This document shows, piece after piece, positions 10,149 to 21,303 of a stretch of DNA of 52,158 nucleotides (position 1 is the stretch's first letter; every line of letters begins with the position of its first letter). A program made the position numbers and the translations under genes. The notes beneath the pieces were generated by a model, which ran no database searches, had not been told where the DNA came from, and worked only from the letters and a program-made list of their open reading frames with translations. Source of the stretch: Planctomycetota bacterium (GTDB lineage: Bacteria > Planctomycetota > UBA1135 > GCA-002686595); the NCBI GenBank assembly GCA_016220085.1, contig JACRIN010000022.1:1-52158 (forward strand), given 5' to 3'.

Positions 10149-10933
10149 GCTCTGGTTCGTATCGGTACCGCTGCGGGTGGCGGCGCGCTGTCAGTGTCCG
10201 GATCGAACCGCGTACGAAAGGCGCGAGGTCTGAGGACGCGCGGCCGCTGCCCGCGCCGGAGTCGCGGTCGCACCGTACTCCCTCGTCGCATCGCTCAAAG
10301 CGCGTGCGGTTCGCGACCGCACGACGATCGTCGGCCGAGTTCCATGTCAGCGACGCAGAGTTGCTCCCGATGCGTCCCGTCAAACGTGTCGCTCGTGTGT
10401 CCTGGTCCGTGCGCGCCGCCGCGCTCGCCGAACGGGGCCCCGGCGCCCGTCTCGCGTCGACCTGCGGCACCCTGGTCAGTGGGCCATTCGCGGTCGCCGC
10501 TTGGAACTGCGCTACCGCGCGCCCCGCGGACTCTCGCGCGACTCCGCTAACGGTCAACCGATGGCCGCGCGCGACCTCCCGGATGGGGAGCGTCCCAGGT
10601 CGCGCGTCGAACGCACACACCGAGCGCCCGCGTCGAGACCGCCCATCGAGACCGCGCATCGCGCCAGCAGATCGAGCACGCAGACCGAGCACGCAGACCG
10701 GGCACGCAGACCGAGCACGCAGACCGGGCACACGCCGAGCACGTCGATCGGGCCGGCGCTTCGAGCACACGTGACGAAGACAGCGACCGAGACTCGCATC
10801 GGGACCTGCGCGTCGGGATCGCGCACCGAGCGAGCGGTCCTTGCTGGCGAGCGCGAGCCGGGAGTTTCGCGAGGTGTCGGCGACGCGGCTTGCGTTGGGA
10901 GCGGGGGGAGCGAGCGGCCGGTGTGCGTGGGAC
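10149..10933. other. Gene-free 785-bp stretch
   Basis: No convincing coding region. Open frames here translate to Arg/Pro/Ala/Thr-rich sequence without domains, a by-product of high G+C. The stretch lies upstream of the porin operators and downstream of the kinase stop. It holds a four-copy 13-bp tandem repeat (10674-10725) and looser CGAGACCGC-type repeats around 10630-10660. A divergent regulator gene would be expected beside the operators, but none is seen. Confidence 0.6.
10674..10725 (+). repeat. 13-bp tandem repeat, four copies
   Basis: Unit G(A/G)GCACGCAGACC occurs four times head to tail (starts 10674, 10687, 10700, 10713), with the third copy differing at one base. A degraded fifth copy (GGGCACACGCC) follows. 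Function unknown; it lies in non-coding DNA. Confidence 0.9.
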
Positions 10934-13900
10934 TCAGGCTCGGCCGGCGGTTCCGTCGAGGTCGACGCGCGGATAGATGAAGCCTTGAGGCGAGAGAACT
11001 TCCTCGAGCAGGCGCGTGCTCGCGAGCCGGTGTCCGCGACGCAAGGCCGTGGCGCGCAAACGGCGATTCTCGACGCGCAAGCGCGTTCGTAGTTGCTTGA
11101 CCAGGTCGCGTGCTTCGCCGGAGCGTCCGACTCCGTCGAGCACCATCGCGTGGGTGCCCGTGATCACGATTCGATCGGCGAGCTCGGCGCCGTGTCGATC
11201 GAGGAGATCCTGCGCGCGCCGAGCCGCCTCCTCGGCGCCCGTGCGATCCCCGTCGTGGAGGCGGATCCGGGCTTCGATCGCGCGCGCGAGCGCCTCGACG
11301 CGCGCCAGGCCGATGTCCGCGGCGAGTTCGGCGACGCGGGCGAGCAAGCGCTCGGATTCGGGGTCGTGGCGTTCCGCGAGCAAGATCGCGAGCCAAAGTC
11401 CCGCGAGCGCTTGCCCGCGTCGGTCCTCGATCTCGTTCGCGATCAGGAGCGAGTCGCGTAGCTTCGCTTCGGCGTCTTCGGGACGGCTCGATTCGAGCAA
11501 CAATCCGCCGAGGCGCGCCGTCGCCTCCATTTCCAGGCGTCGCTCGCCGGCCTGCTCCGCGAGTCGGACTGCGCGGTCCATCGAGCCCAGCGCGCGACGG
11601 AGGAGTCCAGCGAGTCGATAGGTTCGTCCGCGGAGCATGTACGCGGCTGCGAGGACGCCCGGCAATTGCCACTCGGGTGCCGCTCGCATGTGCAAGAGCG
11701 CCCGCCGCGCAGCGCGCAACGCCTCCTCCAGATCGTCCTCGAGCAGCTCGATCACGCCGAGGTTCAGCCAAGACACGGCGCGCTGCGGTTCGTGCACGGC
11801 GCGCTCCAGCGACTCGAGGGCGAGCCGGCGCGCTTCGTCGAGCTCTCCGACATGGGCCTGGACCGCCGAAAGGCGCCGCAGCGACTCGCTCTCGATCTCC
11901 CGGCAGTCCTCGCGACGTCGCGCGAGCTCGACGGCGTTGCGCAGCATGCCGCGCGCGAGTCCGTACTGCCCGGTGGCGACCGCGTACCGTCCGTGGAGCA
12001 GGTACACGCGCGCGAGCGACTCGGTGTCGTCGTCGGGCGAGAGGTCGAGGTTCGAGAGCCGGTCGAGCCACTGGCGTTGCTCCGAGCGGATCGCGAGTCG
12101 GTCCGAAGCGTCCGCCGCGGCCTCGAGCAAACGGATGCGCAGACGATCGCGCGGCTTCGTGTGGGCGAGAGCGTCGAGCGCATCGAGGCCCCAACGCGCG
12201 AGCGAGTGGATGCGCTGCGGCTGGCCTCGGCGTTCGAGCGCGCCGATCAACGGTCCGAGCAAGCGCAAGAGCGCCGCGTGCTCGACCGCGGCCCGGAGGT
12301 GGAACGCGCGCTGGAACGCGTCCTCGAGCGACAAACGCTTGCCGCCCGAGGGCGCGCGCGCGGTCGCGGCGAGCGCGTGCAGGAGGCGCTTGCGCGCTTC
12401 GCCGAGGCCGCGATACACGGCCTCGCGCAGCGCGGGCCGCGCGAAGCGATAGCGTCCGCCCGCGGGCACCAACCACTCGGCGCGCACGAGCCGCGCCAGG
12501 ATCGCATCGATCTCGGCGCGCGTCACGGGATGGAACGCGCGCAGCAGGAACTGCGGGTCGATGCGTCCGCCGACGACCGACAGACGACCGAGCCAGGCGC
12601 GATCTTCGGGCGGGAGCTTCTGGTAGCGCTCGCCGATCAGTTGCTGGAGCGACTCGGGAAGCGGCAACTCGTCCGGCGGCACCGTCAACACCCAGCGGCG
12701 ATCGTCGGTCGAGTACGGCTGCATGCTGCCGCGCTCGACCAGGCCGCGCAGGATCTCCGCGACGAGGCCGGGATTGCCGCGGCTGCGCGCGTAGAGCACC
12801 TCGGCGATGCGCAAACGCGGCGTCGTGTGGTGGAACAACGCCATCACGAGCGCCTCGATCGCCGCCTCGTCGATCGGGCCGAGCACGAGCTCTTCGTCGA
12901 GCTCCTTCGCCTTGAGTCGTTCTCGCAACCGAGCGAGGATTTCCGGTGCGACCGCGTTCTCGCCTTCGCGCCAACCCAGCACGAGCAGTACATGCAGACC
13001 GCCGAGCTCGTCGCAAACGCGCGCGAGCACGTCGAGAGTGCCTTCGCCCGCGAAGTTGAGGTCGTCGACGAAGAGGACGAGCGGTGCACCGCGGCCCAAC
13101 GCGACGAGCCACCGGGTCAGCGCCGCGTTGAGCGCCGTCGCGCTCGCGCCTTCGAAGTCCGCGGCGAGCGCATCGGCGAGTGTCGCGGCTTCCTTCGGCG
13201 GTACGATGCGGCCGAGCCACGCGCGTTCGCGTTCGCCGGCCGGAGCCCCCGGCGGCAGCTGCAGGTAGCGTTGGAGCAGCCGCAGGATCGCCGCGCACGG
13301 GCGCGCGTCCTCCTCTTGCGAGCAGCGACTGTAGAGATAGAGCGGCGGCTCGATCGAGCGTCGCACTTCGGCGCCGAACTCGCCGACGACGCGCGACTTC
13401 CCGGATCCGACCGCGCCGCGCACCCAGACGACGCGTCCACGGCCTGTCGGAACGTCGGCGCGCGAGACGAAGCGCCACGCACGGACGAGCGCGTCGAGCT
13501 CGTGATCGCGGCCGACCAATGGCAGGAAGTGCGACGCGTCCGGTGAACCCATCATGCCGCGGCGCGAACGAGGCGACAGATCGAGCTGCGAGCGCCACCA
13601 CGCGCCCGATTCGGACTCGGCGAAGCGCTGCGAGGCTTCGGCGGCGGTCGGGCGCACCGCCGGGTCGCGGTGGAGCAGTTCCTCGAGCAACGCGTCGAAG
13701 AACGGCGAGAGCTGCGGCACCAACCGCGAGGGCGGAACGTATCGCGCGGTCGCCATCGCAGCGAGCAGCCGGTCGGCGCCCGGCGCGTCGATCGACTTGC
13801 GCAACAGCGCGGCGCTGGAGAAACCCGCCTCTTCGTGCAGCGCTTCCTCGACCTCGGGCGCGATCGACTCCGGCGCGAACGGGTGCCGTCCGGTCGCGAG

Positions 13901-14536
13901 CTGGTAGAGCGCGACGCCGAGCGCGAACACGTCGCTCGCGGGGCTGCCGCTCTCGCCGCGCGCGCGTTCGGGCGCGAGGTAGGCGAGGCTGCCCGGATTG
14001 ACGCCCTCACCGTGGCCGAGCTCCAGCTCTTCTTGCTTGCCGGGCGCCTTCGGTGCGCGTCGCGCGAAGCCCAGGTCGAGCAACACAGCCCTCCCGGCGC
14101 CGTCCCAGCGCAAGTTGTCGGGCTTGACGTCGTTGTGCGTCCAGCCCTTCGCGTGCAGCGCGGCGAGCGCTCCGGCGATCTGAGTCGCGACCGTGCGGAC
14201 CTGCGGTTCGGGCATCGGACCGACGTCGCCGAGCGCGCGCTCGAGCGTGATTCCGCCGACCAGCACCATGACGATCTGCGGCTCGGCGCCGTCGTCGAAA
14301 TGCAGGACGCGCACGAGGTTGGGGTGACGCACCCGCGTTCCCGCGAGGCCCTCGGCGCGAAAGCGCTCCCGCGCGCGAGGGTCGCCGATCAGTCGCGCGT
14401 GCAGCCGCTTCACGGCCACCTCGGAGCCGACGGCGAACGGCTCGTAGGTTTCGAGCAGCCGTGCTCGGTGCACCGTGCCCGTGGCGCCGCTGCCGAGCTC
14501 GGCGACGAGTTCGAATCGGGGCGCGGGCTGCGACAT
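10934..14536 (-). CDS. PknK-like Ser/Thr protein kinase with ATPase and TPR regions
   Basis: A 1,200-residue cytosolic signalling protein. The kinase domain (about 8-300) has the glycine loop GSGATGTV (15-22), Lys43 in VAVK, the catalytic loop HNDVKPDN (134-141, Asp136) and DLG (154-156) in place of DFG. The usual HRD arginine is Asn, making it a non-RD kinase. A STAND/AAA-like ATPase follows, with Walker A GAVGSGKS (Lys380) and a Walker B-like LVLFVDD. The C-terminal half is helical TPR-like repeats (about 700-1,150). This kinase-ATPase-TPR order matches PknK-type proteins, where the ATPase/TPR part senses a partner; the ligand here is unknown. No transmembrane segment is obvious. The gene is transcribed alone, divergently from cysS. 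Confidence 0.9.
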   Translation of the reverse strand: MSQPAPRFELVAELGSGATGTVHRARLLETYEPFAVGSEVAVKRLHARLIGDPRARERFRAEGLAGTRVRHPNLVRVLHFDDGAEPQIVMVLVGGITLERALGDVGPMPEPQVRTVATQIAGALAALHAKGWTHNDVKPDNLRWDGAGRAVLLDLGFARRAPKAPGKQEELELGHGEGVNPGSLAYLAPERARGESGSPASDVFALGVALYQLATGRHPFAPESIAPEVEEALHEEAGFSSAALLRKSIDAPGADRLLAAMATARYVPPSRLVPQLSPFFDALLEELLHRDPAVRPTAAEASQRFAESESGAWWRSQLDLSPRSRRGMMGSPDASHFLPLVGRDHELDALVRAWRFVSRADVPTGRGRVVWVRGAVGSGKSRVVGEFGAEVRRSIEPPLYLYSRCSQEEDARPCAAILRLLQRYLQLPPGAPAGERERAWLGRIVPPKEAATLADALAADFEGASATALNAALTRWLVALGRGAPLVLFVDDLNFAGEGTLDVLARVCDELGGLHVLLVLGWREGENAVAPEILARLRERLKAKELDEELVLGPIDEAAIEALVMALFHHTTPRLRIAEVLYARSRGNPGLVAEILRGLVERGSMQPYSTDDRRWVLTVPPDELPLPESLQQLIGERYQKLPPEDRAWLGRLSVVGGRIDPQFLLRAFHPVTRAEIDAILARLVRAEWLVPAGGRYRFARPALREAVYRGLGEARKRLLHALAATARAPSGGKRLSLEDAFQRAFHLRAAVEHAALLRLLGPLIGALERRGQPQRIHSLARWGLDALDALAHTKPRDRLRIRLLEAAADASDRLAIRSEQRQWLDRLSNLDLSPDDDTESLARVYLLHGRYAVATGQYGLARGMLRNAVELARRREDCREIESESLRRLSAVQAHVGELDEARRLALESLERAVHEPQRAVSWLNLGVIELLEDDLEEALRAARRALLHMRAAPEWQLPGVLAAAYMLRGRTYRLAGLLRRALGSMDRAVRLAEQAGERRLEMEATARLGGLLLESSRPEDAEAKLRDSLLIANEIEDRRGQALAGLWLAILLAERHDPESERLLARVAELAADIGLARVEALARAIEARIRLHDGDRTGAEEAARRAQDLLDRHGAELADRIVITGTHAMVLDGVGRSGEARDLVKQLRTRLRVENRRLRATALRRGHRLASTRLLEEVLSPQGFIYPRVDLDGTAGRA

Positions 14537-14600
14537 GACGCGCCAGAATAGCGCGCGAACGCCTCGGTCCGGCGCGCGTGTTTCGGGCCCGGCGGACGGA

Positions 14601-14606
14601 TAGAAT
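14601..14606 (+). promoter_or_regulatory. Candidate -10 element for cysS
   Basis: TAGAAT, inside a GGCGGA...TCCGCC symmetric context, lies 33 nt before the cysS GTG in the 103-bp gap between the divergent kinase and cysS. The -35 side is poor. A similar TANAATCCGC sequence precedes larE, suggesting a recurring promoter style in this genome. Confidence 0.4.
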
Positions 14607-14639
14607 CCGCCGCTCGACCCCGCGACCCGAAGGACCCCC

Positions 14640-16067
14640 GTGACGTTCGTCGTCTACAACTCGCTCAGCAAGACCAAGGAGCCGTTCCGCTCGCTCGAGC
14701 CTGGCGTGGTCCGGATGTACAACTGTGGACCGACGGTCTACAACCGCCCGCACGTCGGCAACTACCGCGCGTTCCTGTTCGCGGACACGCTCCGGCGCTG
14801 GCTCGAATACTCGGGCTTCCGCGTCGAGCAGGTGATGAACATCACCGACGTCGGGCACCTGACCGACGACGCAGACGACGGCGAGGACAAGCTCGAGAAG
14901 CAGGCTCGCAAGGAGAAGCTCGATCCCTGGCAGATCTCGCGCAAGGTCGCGGAGCAGTTCTTCGCCGATCTGCGAGCCCTCGGTGTTCGGCCGGCGAAGG
15001 TCTACCCGAAGGCGAGCGAGCACATCGCCGAGATGGTCGAGATCATCGAGGGACTGCTCGCGAAGGGGCATGCGTACGCCGTCGGCGGCGACGTGTACTT
15101 CGACGTCAAGAGCTTCCCACGCTACGGCAAGCTCTCCGGCAACCGCGTCGAGGACCTCGCGGCCGGCTCTCGCATCGCGGTCCGCGAGGAGAAGCGCAAC
15201 CCGGAGGACTTCGCGCTCTGGAAGAGCGATCCGGCGCACATCATGAAGTGGGCGACGCGCTTCGGCCCCGACGGCTTTCCAGGGTGGCACATCGAGTGCT
15301 CGGCGATGGCGCGCAGGCACCTCGGAGATCGCCTCGACATTCACACCGGCGGCGAGGACAACATCTTCCCGCACCACGAATGCGAGATCGCGCAGTCCGA
15401 GAGCTTCACCGGCCAGCCCTTCGCGTCGTTCTGGATGCACTCGAAGTTCCTCCAGGTCGACGGCGGCAAGATGTCGAAGAGCCTCGGCAACGTCTACACG
15501 CTCGACGACATCGCGGCGAAGGGCTACACGCCGAGGCAATTACGTTTCGCGTTGATTCGAGGGCACTACCGCGCGCCGTTGAACTTCACTTGGGAAGCGA
15601 TGAAGGACGCCGCGAGCTCGCTCGAGAACCTCGACGACCTCGTCGCGCGCCTTCGCCGCGTCTCGAAGGCCGAGGGCGCGGCCGCCGACGCGAATGCCGG
15701 TTCCGAGCTGGTCGAGGACGCGCGCGCGGAGTTCGAGAAGCACTTGAACGACGACCTGAACGTCGCGCCGGCGCTCGCGTCGCTCTTCGGGCTGCGCGCA
15801 CACGCGCTGAACGGCGCGTTCGGCGTCGAGGCGGCGGGGCGAGCTCTCTCGTTCCTGACGCGCGCGAACGACGTCCTCGGCGTGATCGAGATCGACGAGC
15901 AGTTGCTCGACGCGAAGGTCGACGCGCTGATCCAAGAACGCCAACTCGCGCGCAAGTCGAAGGACTTCCTGCGCGCGGACGAGATCCGCAAGCTGCTCGA
16001 GAGCCAGGGCATCGTCCTCGAGGACTCGCCGAAGGGCGTGATCTGGCGGCGCAAGCCGGGCGCCTGA
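14640..16067 (+). CDS. cysS: Cysteine--tRNA ligase
   Basis: A 475-residue class I aminoacyl-tRNA synthetase that charges tRNA-Cys. The HIGH motif appears as HVGN within [13 protein letters not shown], and KMSKSLGN is intact. Zinc ligands are visible: Cys29 in MYNCGPT, the Cys in WHIECSAMA, and His/Cys in [10 protein letters not shown]. Length is normal for the family. GTG at 14640 is preceded by AAGGA at proper spacing, so it is the chosen start. The gene stands alone, converging on rbfA. Confidence 0.98.
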   Translation: MTFVVYNSLSKTKEPFRSLEPGVVRMYNCGPTVYNRPHVGNYRAFLFADTLRRWLEYSGFRVEQVMNITDVGHLTDDADDGEDKLEKQARKEKLDPWQISRKVAEQFFADLRALGVRPAKVYPKASEHIAEMVEIIEGLLAKGHAYAVGGDVYFDVKSFPRYGKLSGNRVEDLAAGSRIAVREEKRNPEDFALWKSDPAHIMKWATRFGPDGFPGWHIECSAMARRHLGDRLDIHTGGEDNIFPHHECEIAQSESFTGQPFASFWMHSKFLQVDGGKMSKSLGNVYTLDDIAAKGYTPRQLRFALIRGHYRAPLNFTWEAMKDAASSLENLDDLVARLRRVSKAEGAAADANAGSELVEDARAEFEKHLNDDLNVAPALASLFGLRAHALNGAFGVEAAGRALSFLTRANDVLGVIEIDEQLLDAKVDALIQERQLARKSKDFLRADEIRKLLESQGIVLEDSPKGVIWRRKPGA

Positions 16068-16140
16068 TCGAGCGAGGCCGCGGACGGTTCCGTGCCGTCG
16101 TGCGCGCACGCGAAGGCGTTCGACCTCGCTCGCCGTGCTC

Positions 16141-16159
16141 CGTTCGCGTGAAGCGAACG
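16141..16159. terminator. Hairpin between convergent cysS and rbfA
   Basis: CGTTCGC (16141-16147) and GCGAACG (16153-16159) form a 7-bp stem with a 5-nt loop in the 186-bp gap between the two convergent genes. There is no T-run on either side, so it is not a classical intrinsic terminator. It could act in both directions with Rho or as an RNA 3' end stabiliser. Confidence 0.35.
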
Positions 16160-16253
16160 CGCCGGTGTTCGCCCGCGGCGCGCGAGCGCGAGCAAGAAGC
16201 CGAACCGGTCGGGCCAATAGGCGTGTGCGACTTGAGGCGTGCGCGACGCAGCT

Positions 16254-16727
16254 TCAGTGGCGACGCTTCGGCTTCATTTCGCCGTCGTCGTCGTCGTCGA
16301 GCTCGAACTCGTCGTACTCGGCTTGCCAGGGCTTCTCCGCGTCCTCGGTCTCCGCGTGGCCCTTGACGTGGATCTCCTCGTCACGCTTCAGCGCCTGGTG
16401 GATCATCTCGTCGAGCTTCGCCGCCTGCTCGATCGAGTCGTCGTAGATCCACTTCAGGAACGGCATTCGTCGCATCTCGAGCACGCGCGCGACGCGGCGC
16501 TGGATGTAGCCGGCAGCCGACTCGAGCATGTGCTTCGCCTTCGAGCGGTCCGAAGCATCGCCGAGCACCGAGTAGTGGATCTTGCCGCTCGACAGGTCCG
16601 ACGAGAGCTCCACACGGGTGATCGTGATGAAGCTCGCGCGCGGATCCGCGATCTCGAACTCGAGGCAGTGCGCCGCGCGTTCGTGGATGCGCGCCTCGAG
16701 GCGCGCGATCGTTCGCTGACTGACCAT
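16254..16727 (-). CDS. rbfA: Ribosome-binding factor A
   Basis: A 157-residue protein with the RbfA KH-like fold: FITITRVELSSDLSSGKIHY near the start, then the helical region (KAKHMLESAAGYIQRRVA) and LKWIYDDSIEQAAKLDEMI. RbfA binds the immature 30S subunit and helps final 16S processing. The tail is acidic (DDDDDGE) and then basic. ATG 16727 lies 50 nt after the infB stop, the standard nusA-infB-rbfA order. Confidence 0.95.
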   Translation of the reverse strand: MVSQRTIARLEARIHERAAHCLEFEIADPRASFITITRVELSSDLSSGKIHYSVLGDASDRSKAKHMLESAAGYIQRRVARVLEMRRMPFLKWIYDDSIEQAAKLDEMIHQALKRDEEIHVKGHAETEDAEKPWQAEYDEFELDDDDDGEMKPKRRH

Positions 16728-16777
16728 GGGGGAGGAGACTCCCGGCCCCTCGCGCTCGAAGGGCCGGGCGAGATAGC

Positions 16778-19666
16778 TCAGATCTTGAGCAAGCGCTTGA
16801 CCGCCACGACCTTGAAGGCTTCGAGGATGTCGCCGACCTCGAATGCTTCGAAGTCCTTGAGCGTGACGCCGCAATCGAAGCCCTCGCGGACCTCGCGAGC
16901 ATCGTCCTTCTCGCGCTTCAGCGAAGCGATCCCGGTGGTGGTGAGCACCTTGTTCTTGCGCATCACGCGGATCTTCGCATCGCGACCGACCGTCCCGTCG
17001 ATGACGTGACAGCCGGCGATGAGACCGATCTTGGACGACTTGAACAGCGCGCGGACCTCGATGTGTCCCGTGATCTGCTCGGTCATCTCGGGCGACAGCG
17101 TGCCCTCCATCATCTGACGGATCTCGTCGAGGAGCTCGTAGATGATGTCGTAGTGGCGGATCTCGACGTTGTTGCGCTCGGCAGCGACGCGCGCCTTGTC
17201 GTTGACGCCGACGCGGAACGCGAGCACGACGCCCTCGGCCGGCGAGGCCAGGTTGACGTCGGCCTCGGTGACCGAGCCGAGACCTGCCTGCAGGATGCGC
17301 ACGTCGACTTCGGCGTGGGTGAGGGCTTCGAGCTGTGACTTGAGCGCCTCGAGCGAGCCTTGCACGTCGCAACGGAGGACGACGTTGATCGTCTTCTTCT
17401 TCTGCGCGGCGACCGCTTGGAACAGGTTCTCCGCGGTGACCGAGCGGCGCTCGATCAGCGACATCGCGCGGTTCTTCTTCGCGCGCTCCTCGGCGACGTC
17501 GCGAGCCTGTTCGAGGCTCTCGACGACGTGGAAGTGATCTCCGACGCTCGGCAGTTCCGAGAGACCGGAGACTTCGACCGGCATCGACGGGCCGGCGGCC
17601 TTGATCGCGCGGCTGCGGTCGTCGTGGATCGAACGGACCTTGCCGTAACCCTCGCCCGCCATGATGACGTCGCCCTGGTTGAGCGTGCCGTCCTTGACGA
17701 GCAAGAACGCGACGCGCCCCTTGCCTTCTTGGATCTCGGCCTCGAGCACGATGCCGGACGCCGGGCCTTTGTCGTGCGACTTGAGCTCGAGCACCATGCT
17801 CTCGAGGAACACGCGCTCGAGCAGCTCGTCGAGGCCCTTGCCGGTCAGCGCGCTGACGTCGAGGAACGCGGTGCTGCCGCCCCATTCTTCGGGCTGCAGG
17901 CCGTGTTCGGTCAATTGACGGCGCACGCGCTCCGGCTGGGCCTGGGGCTTGTCGCACTTGTTGACCGCGACCACCACCGGCACCTTCGCGGCGCGCGCGT
18001 GGTTGAGCGCTTCGACCGTGCTCGGCATGACGCCGTCGTCGGCGGCGACGACGAGGACGACGATGTCGACCGCCTTCGCGCCGCGGGCTCGCATGGCGCT
18101 GAACGCCTCGTGACCCGGCGTGTCGATGATCGTCAGCGTGTGACCCGACTTCGTCTGGACTTGGTAGGCGCCGATGTGCTGGGTGATGCCGCCCGATTCC
18201 GACTCCGCGATCTGCGAGTGGCGGAACTTGTCGAGCATCGTCGTCTTGCCGTGGTCGACGTGACCGAGGAAGGCGACGGTCGGCGGACGGACGACGAGGT
18301 TGGCTTCCTCGACCGACGTGCGCTTCTTGACGAGCTCCTGCAAGACGCTGTCTTCGGCGCCCTTGTCCTCGACGACGATCAACTTGACGTTGAAGTCGCT
18401 CGCGAGCAGCTCCGCCGTGTCGTTGTCGAGCGTCGAGTTCTGGTTGACGTTGAGTCCGAGCGACTTGATCGCCTTGACCAGGATCTGGCTGACGCGCAGG
18501 GCGAGCACGTCGGCGAGCTTCTTGATCGTGACCGGTGCCTCGATCTTGACGTCGCCGCCGGACATCGGGGAATCGGAGGCTTCCGTGCGTTGGAAGCCGC
18601 GCGGACCTCGGACGGGGGGGCCGCTCGGCGTCTGCTGGCCGCGGCGGCGCAGGTAACGGCCGGACTCCTTCTCACGCAGCTGCGACGCGGTCATCTGACC
18701 GCGGCTGCCGTGGTCGCCGCGCACGAGCGCCTTGCGGCGGTCGTGACCGAGCGTCGGGTTGACATCGGGGGCGACGTCGTCCTTCGAGCGCAGACGGCGC
18801 GACTCCGCCGTGCTCTTGCTCGGCGGCGCTTGGATCTTCGAGAGGTCGACGAAGCCGACGACTTTGCCGAGCGGCTTGCGCACCGGCTTGACGTCGGGCG
18901 GCGGCGTCGCGGGCGGCAAGCCGCCGGAAGGCGCCGAGGTGACGACCGGCGCAGGAGCGATCGCACTCGCGCCGGGCTTGGGCGCTTCGACGACTGGCTC
19001 GGGCGCCGACGTCGGCGCGGCGTGCTGCGCGGCCGCCGCGACGCGTTGGGGCGCGGAGTCGGCCGGCGGAGCAGCGTGGGGAGCAGCCGGCGTCGCCGGC
19101 ACGCCCGGAGCGTGGGGCGCGTGGGGTGCGGGCTCGTTCGTCGCCGCGACGTGACGACCGACGTCGCGCGGCTCGTGTGCAGGGCCGACTTCGCGGGCGT
19201 CGGGCGCCGGCTCGGGTTCGACGGGGCGCAGGTCGAGCGCGGGCTCGGCGTGCGCGGGCGCTGCCGCCGTCGGCGCGACCGGATGGCTCGGTTGCGCAGA
19301 ATGCACCGAGTGACCCGGGTGAATCGGGGCGACCGGCGCGGGTGGGACGTCGGCGGCCGGCGCGGGAATCGGAGCGGCGGGCTCCTCGTGAGAGACGAGC
19401 TCCTCACCGTCCGCGCCGAACTTCTTCTTCTTCTTCGACTTGATCGTCAGGCCGCCGGCGTGCGTCGCGCCGGTGTCGGCCGCTTGGGCGCGGTTCAGGT
19501 TGTGAGCAGCGAGCAGACCCTCGACCTGGAGGAGTTGGAACTCATCCAAAGTCGACTGGGGGCCCTTGATTTCGGCCAGACCGAGCTCGCGAAGCTTCGT
19601 CGCGAACTCCTGTCCGGTCAGGCCGTACTCCTTGGCCAGCTCGTGGACGCGTACTTTCTTGCTCAC
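16778..19666 (-). CDS. infB: Translation initiation factor IF-2
   Basis: A 962-residue IF-2. An N-terminal IF2N domain ([18 protein letters not shown]) is followed by a long Pro/Ala-rich disordered linker (about 60-380), a second IF2N-like segment and the GTPase core. G motifs are GHVDHGKTT (468-476), DTPGHEAF and NKCDKP. The C-terminal domains run to [13 protein letters not shown]-2 delivers fMet-tRNA to the 30S subunit and promotes subunit joining. The start is GTG at 19666, with AAGGAG at ideal spacing. It lies 36 nt after nusA and is surely co-transcribed with it. Confidence 0.98.
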   Translation of the reverse strand: MSKKVRVHELAKEYGLTGQEFATKLRELGLAEIKGPQSTLDEFQLLQVEGLLAAHNLNRAQAADTGATHAGGLTIKSKKKKKFGADGEELVSHEEPAAPIPAPAADVPPAPVAPIHPGHSVHSAQPSHPVAPTAAAPAHAEPALDLRPVEPEPAPDAREVGPAHEPRDVGRHVAATNEPAPHAPHAPGVPATPAAPHAAPPADSAPQRVAAAAQHAAPTSAPEPVVEAPKPGASAIAPAPVVTSAPSGGLPPATPPPDVKPVRKPLGKVVGFVDLSKIQAPPSKSTAESRRLRSKDDVAPDVNPTLGHDRRKALVRGDHGSRGQMTASQLREKESGRYLRRRGQQTPSGPPVRGPRGFQRTEASDSPMSGGDVKIEAPVTIKKLADVLALRVSQILVKAIKSLGLNVNQNSTLDNDTAELLASDFNVKLIVVEDKGAEDSVLQELVKKRTSVEEANLVVRPPTVAFLGHVDHGKTTMLDKFRHSQIAESESGGITQHIGAYQVQTKSGHTLTIIDTPGHEAFSAMRARGAKAVDIVVLVVAADDGVMPSTVEALNHARAAKVPVVVAVNKCDKPQAQPERVRRQLTEHGLQPEEWGGSTAFLDVSALTGKGLDELLERVFLESMVLELKSHDKGPASGIVLEAEIQEGKGRVAFLLVKDGTLNQGDVIMAGEGYGKVRSIHDDRSRAIKAAGPSMPVEVSGLSELPSVGDHFHVVESLEQARDVAEERAKKNRAMSLIERRSVTAENLFQAVAAQKKKTINVVLRCDVQGSLEALKSQLEALTHAEVDVRILQAGLGSVTEADVNLASPAEGVVLAFRVGVNDKARVAAERNNVEIRHYDIIYELLDEIRQMMEGTLSPEMTEQITGHIEVRALFKSSKIGLIAGCHVIDGTVGRDAKIRVMRKNKVLTTTGIASLKREKDDAREVREGFDCGVTLKDFEAFEVGDILEAFKVVAVKRLLKI

Positions 19667-19702
19667 AAATCTCCTTGGTTCCGGTCGCGGTGCTTGGTGC
19701 GT

Positions 19703-20767
<1,065 letters not shown>

Positions 20768-21303
20768 GTCCGAGGGCCGGTGGGTGTCGCCCGCCTGGCG
20801 TCCGAGGATGCCCCCGGGGCGCGTAGGAAGGCTTAAATACAAGGCAATACGAGGCTTACCCAGCTCCGCCGCAGCGGAGATGGGAGCCCCGATGCTAGCA
20901 GGGAAATGGGGGCGACGAGTCTCGTCTAACGCGGGCTCGGCGTCAACGATTGGGTGCGCCGAGTGTGCCCGGATGGGACTCGCGGAGCCGAGTTGCGGCC
21001 CGACGGGGCGCGGAGCTCGGGCGAGGACGAGCACGCGGCGAGCGGCTGGACGGCGAGCGCTTGCCGGGCCGGCGCGGCGCCGCGGGCGACCGAGTGCCGG
21101 GTCGCGGCGGTCGTGAATGAAAGCTGGCCGAGCGCCGCCGACCGCGCCGGTCCGTGTCGGGCGCGCCGTCCCGCCGCCGACCGGCGGGCGGCCACCGCGC
21201 GAGCAGCACGCGACGAGTAACCGACCGGCGCACGGCCGGCAGCCGGTCCGCCGCGGTCGGCTCGCGTCGGGGGCTTCCCGGGCGGTAACGTGGCGAGTGC
21301 GCC
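20768..21303. other. Divergent intergenic region upstream of nusA
   Basis: 536 bp with no convincing gene. An A+T-richer island at about 20826-20860 is the likely nusA promoter area, on the minus strand around TTGCCTTGTATTTAAG. A stem CTCCGC-CGCA-GCGGAG lies at 20864-20879. The rest is very G+C-rich; the part next to 21304 should hold the promoter of the plus-strand gene, but no clear -10 is seen. Confidence 0.5.

Noticed and set aside
10097..10980. Open frames in the gap between the porin operators and the kinase, tested as a possible TetR-type regulator
   Set aside because: No helix-turn-helix or other regulator signature was seen in any frame; composition is Arg/Pro/Thr-rich noise.
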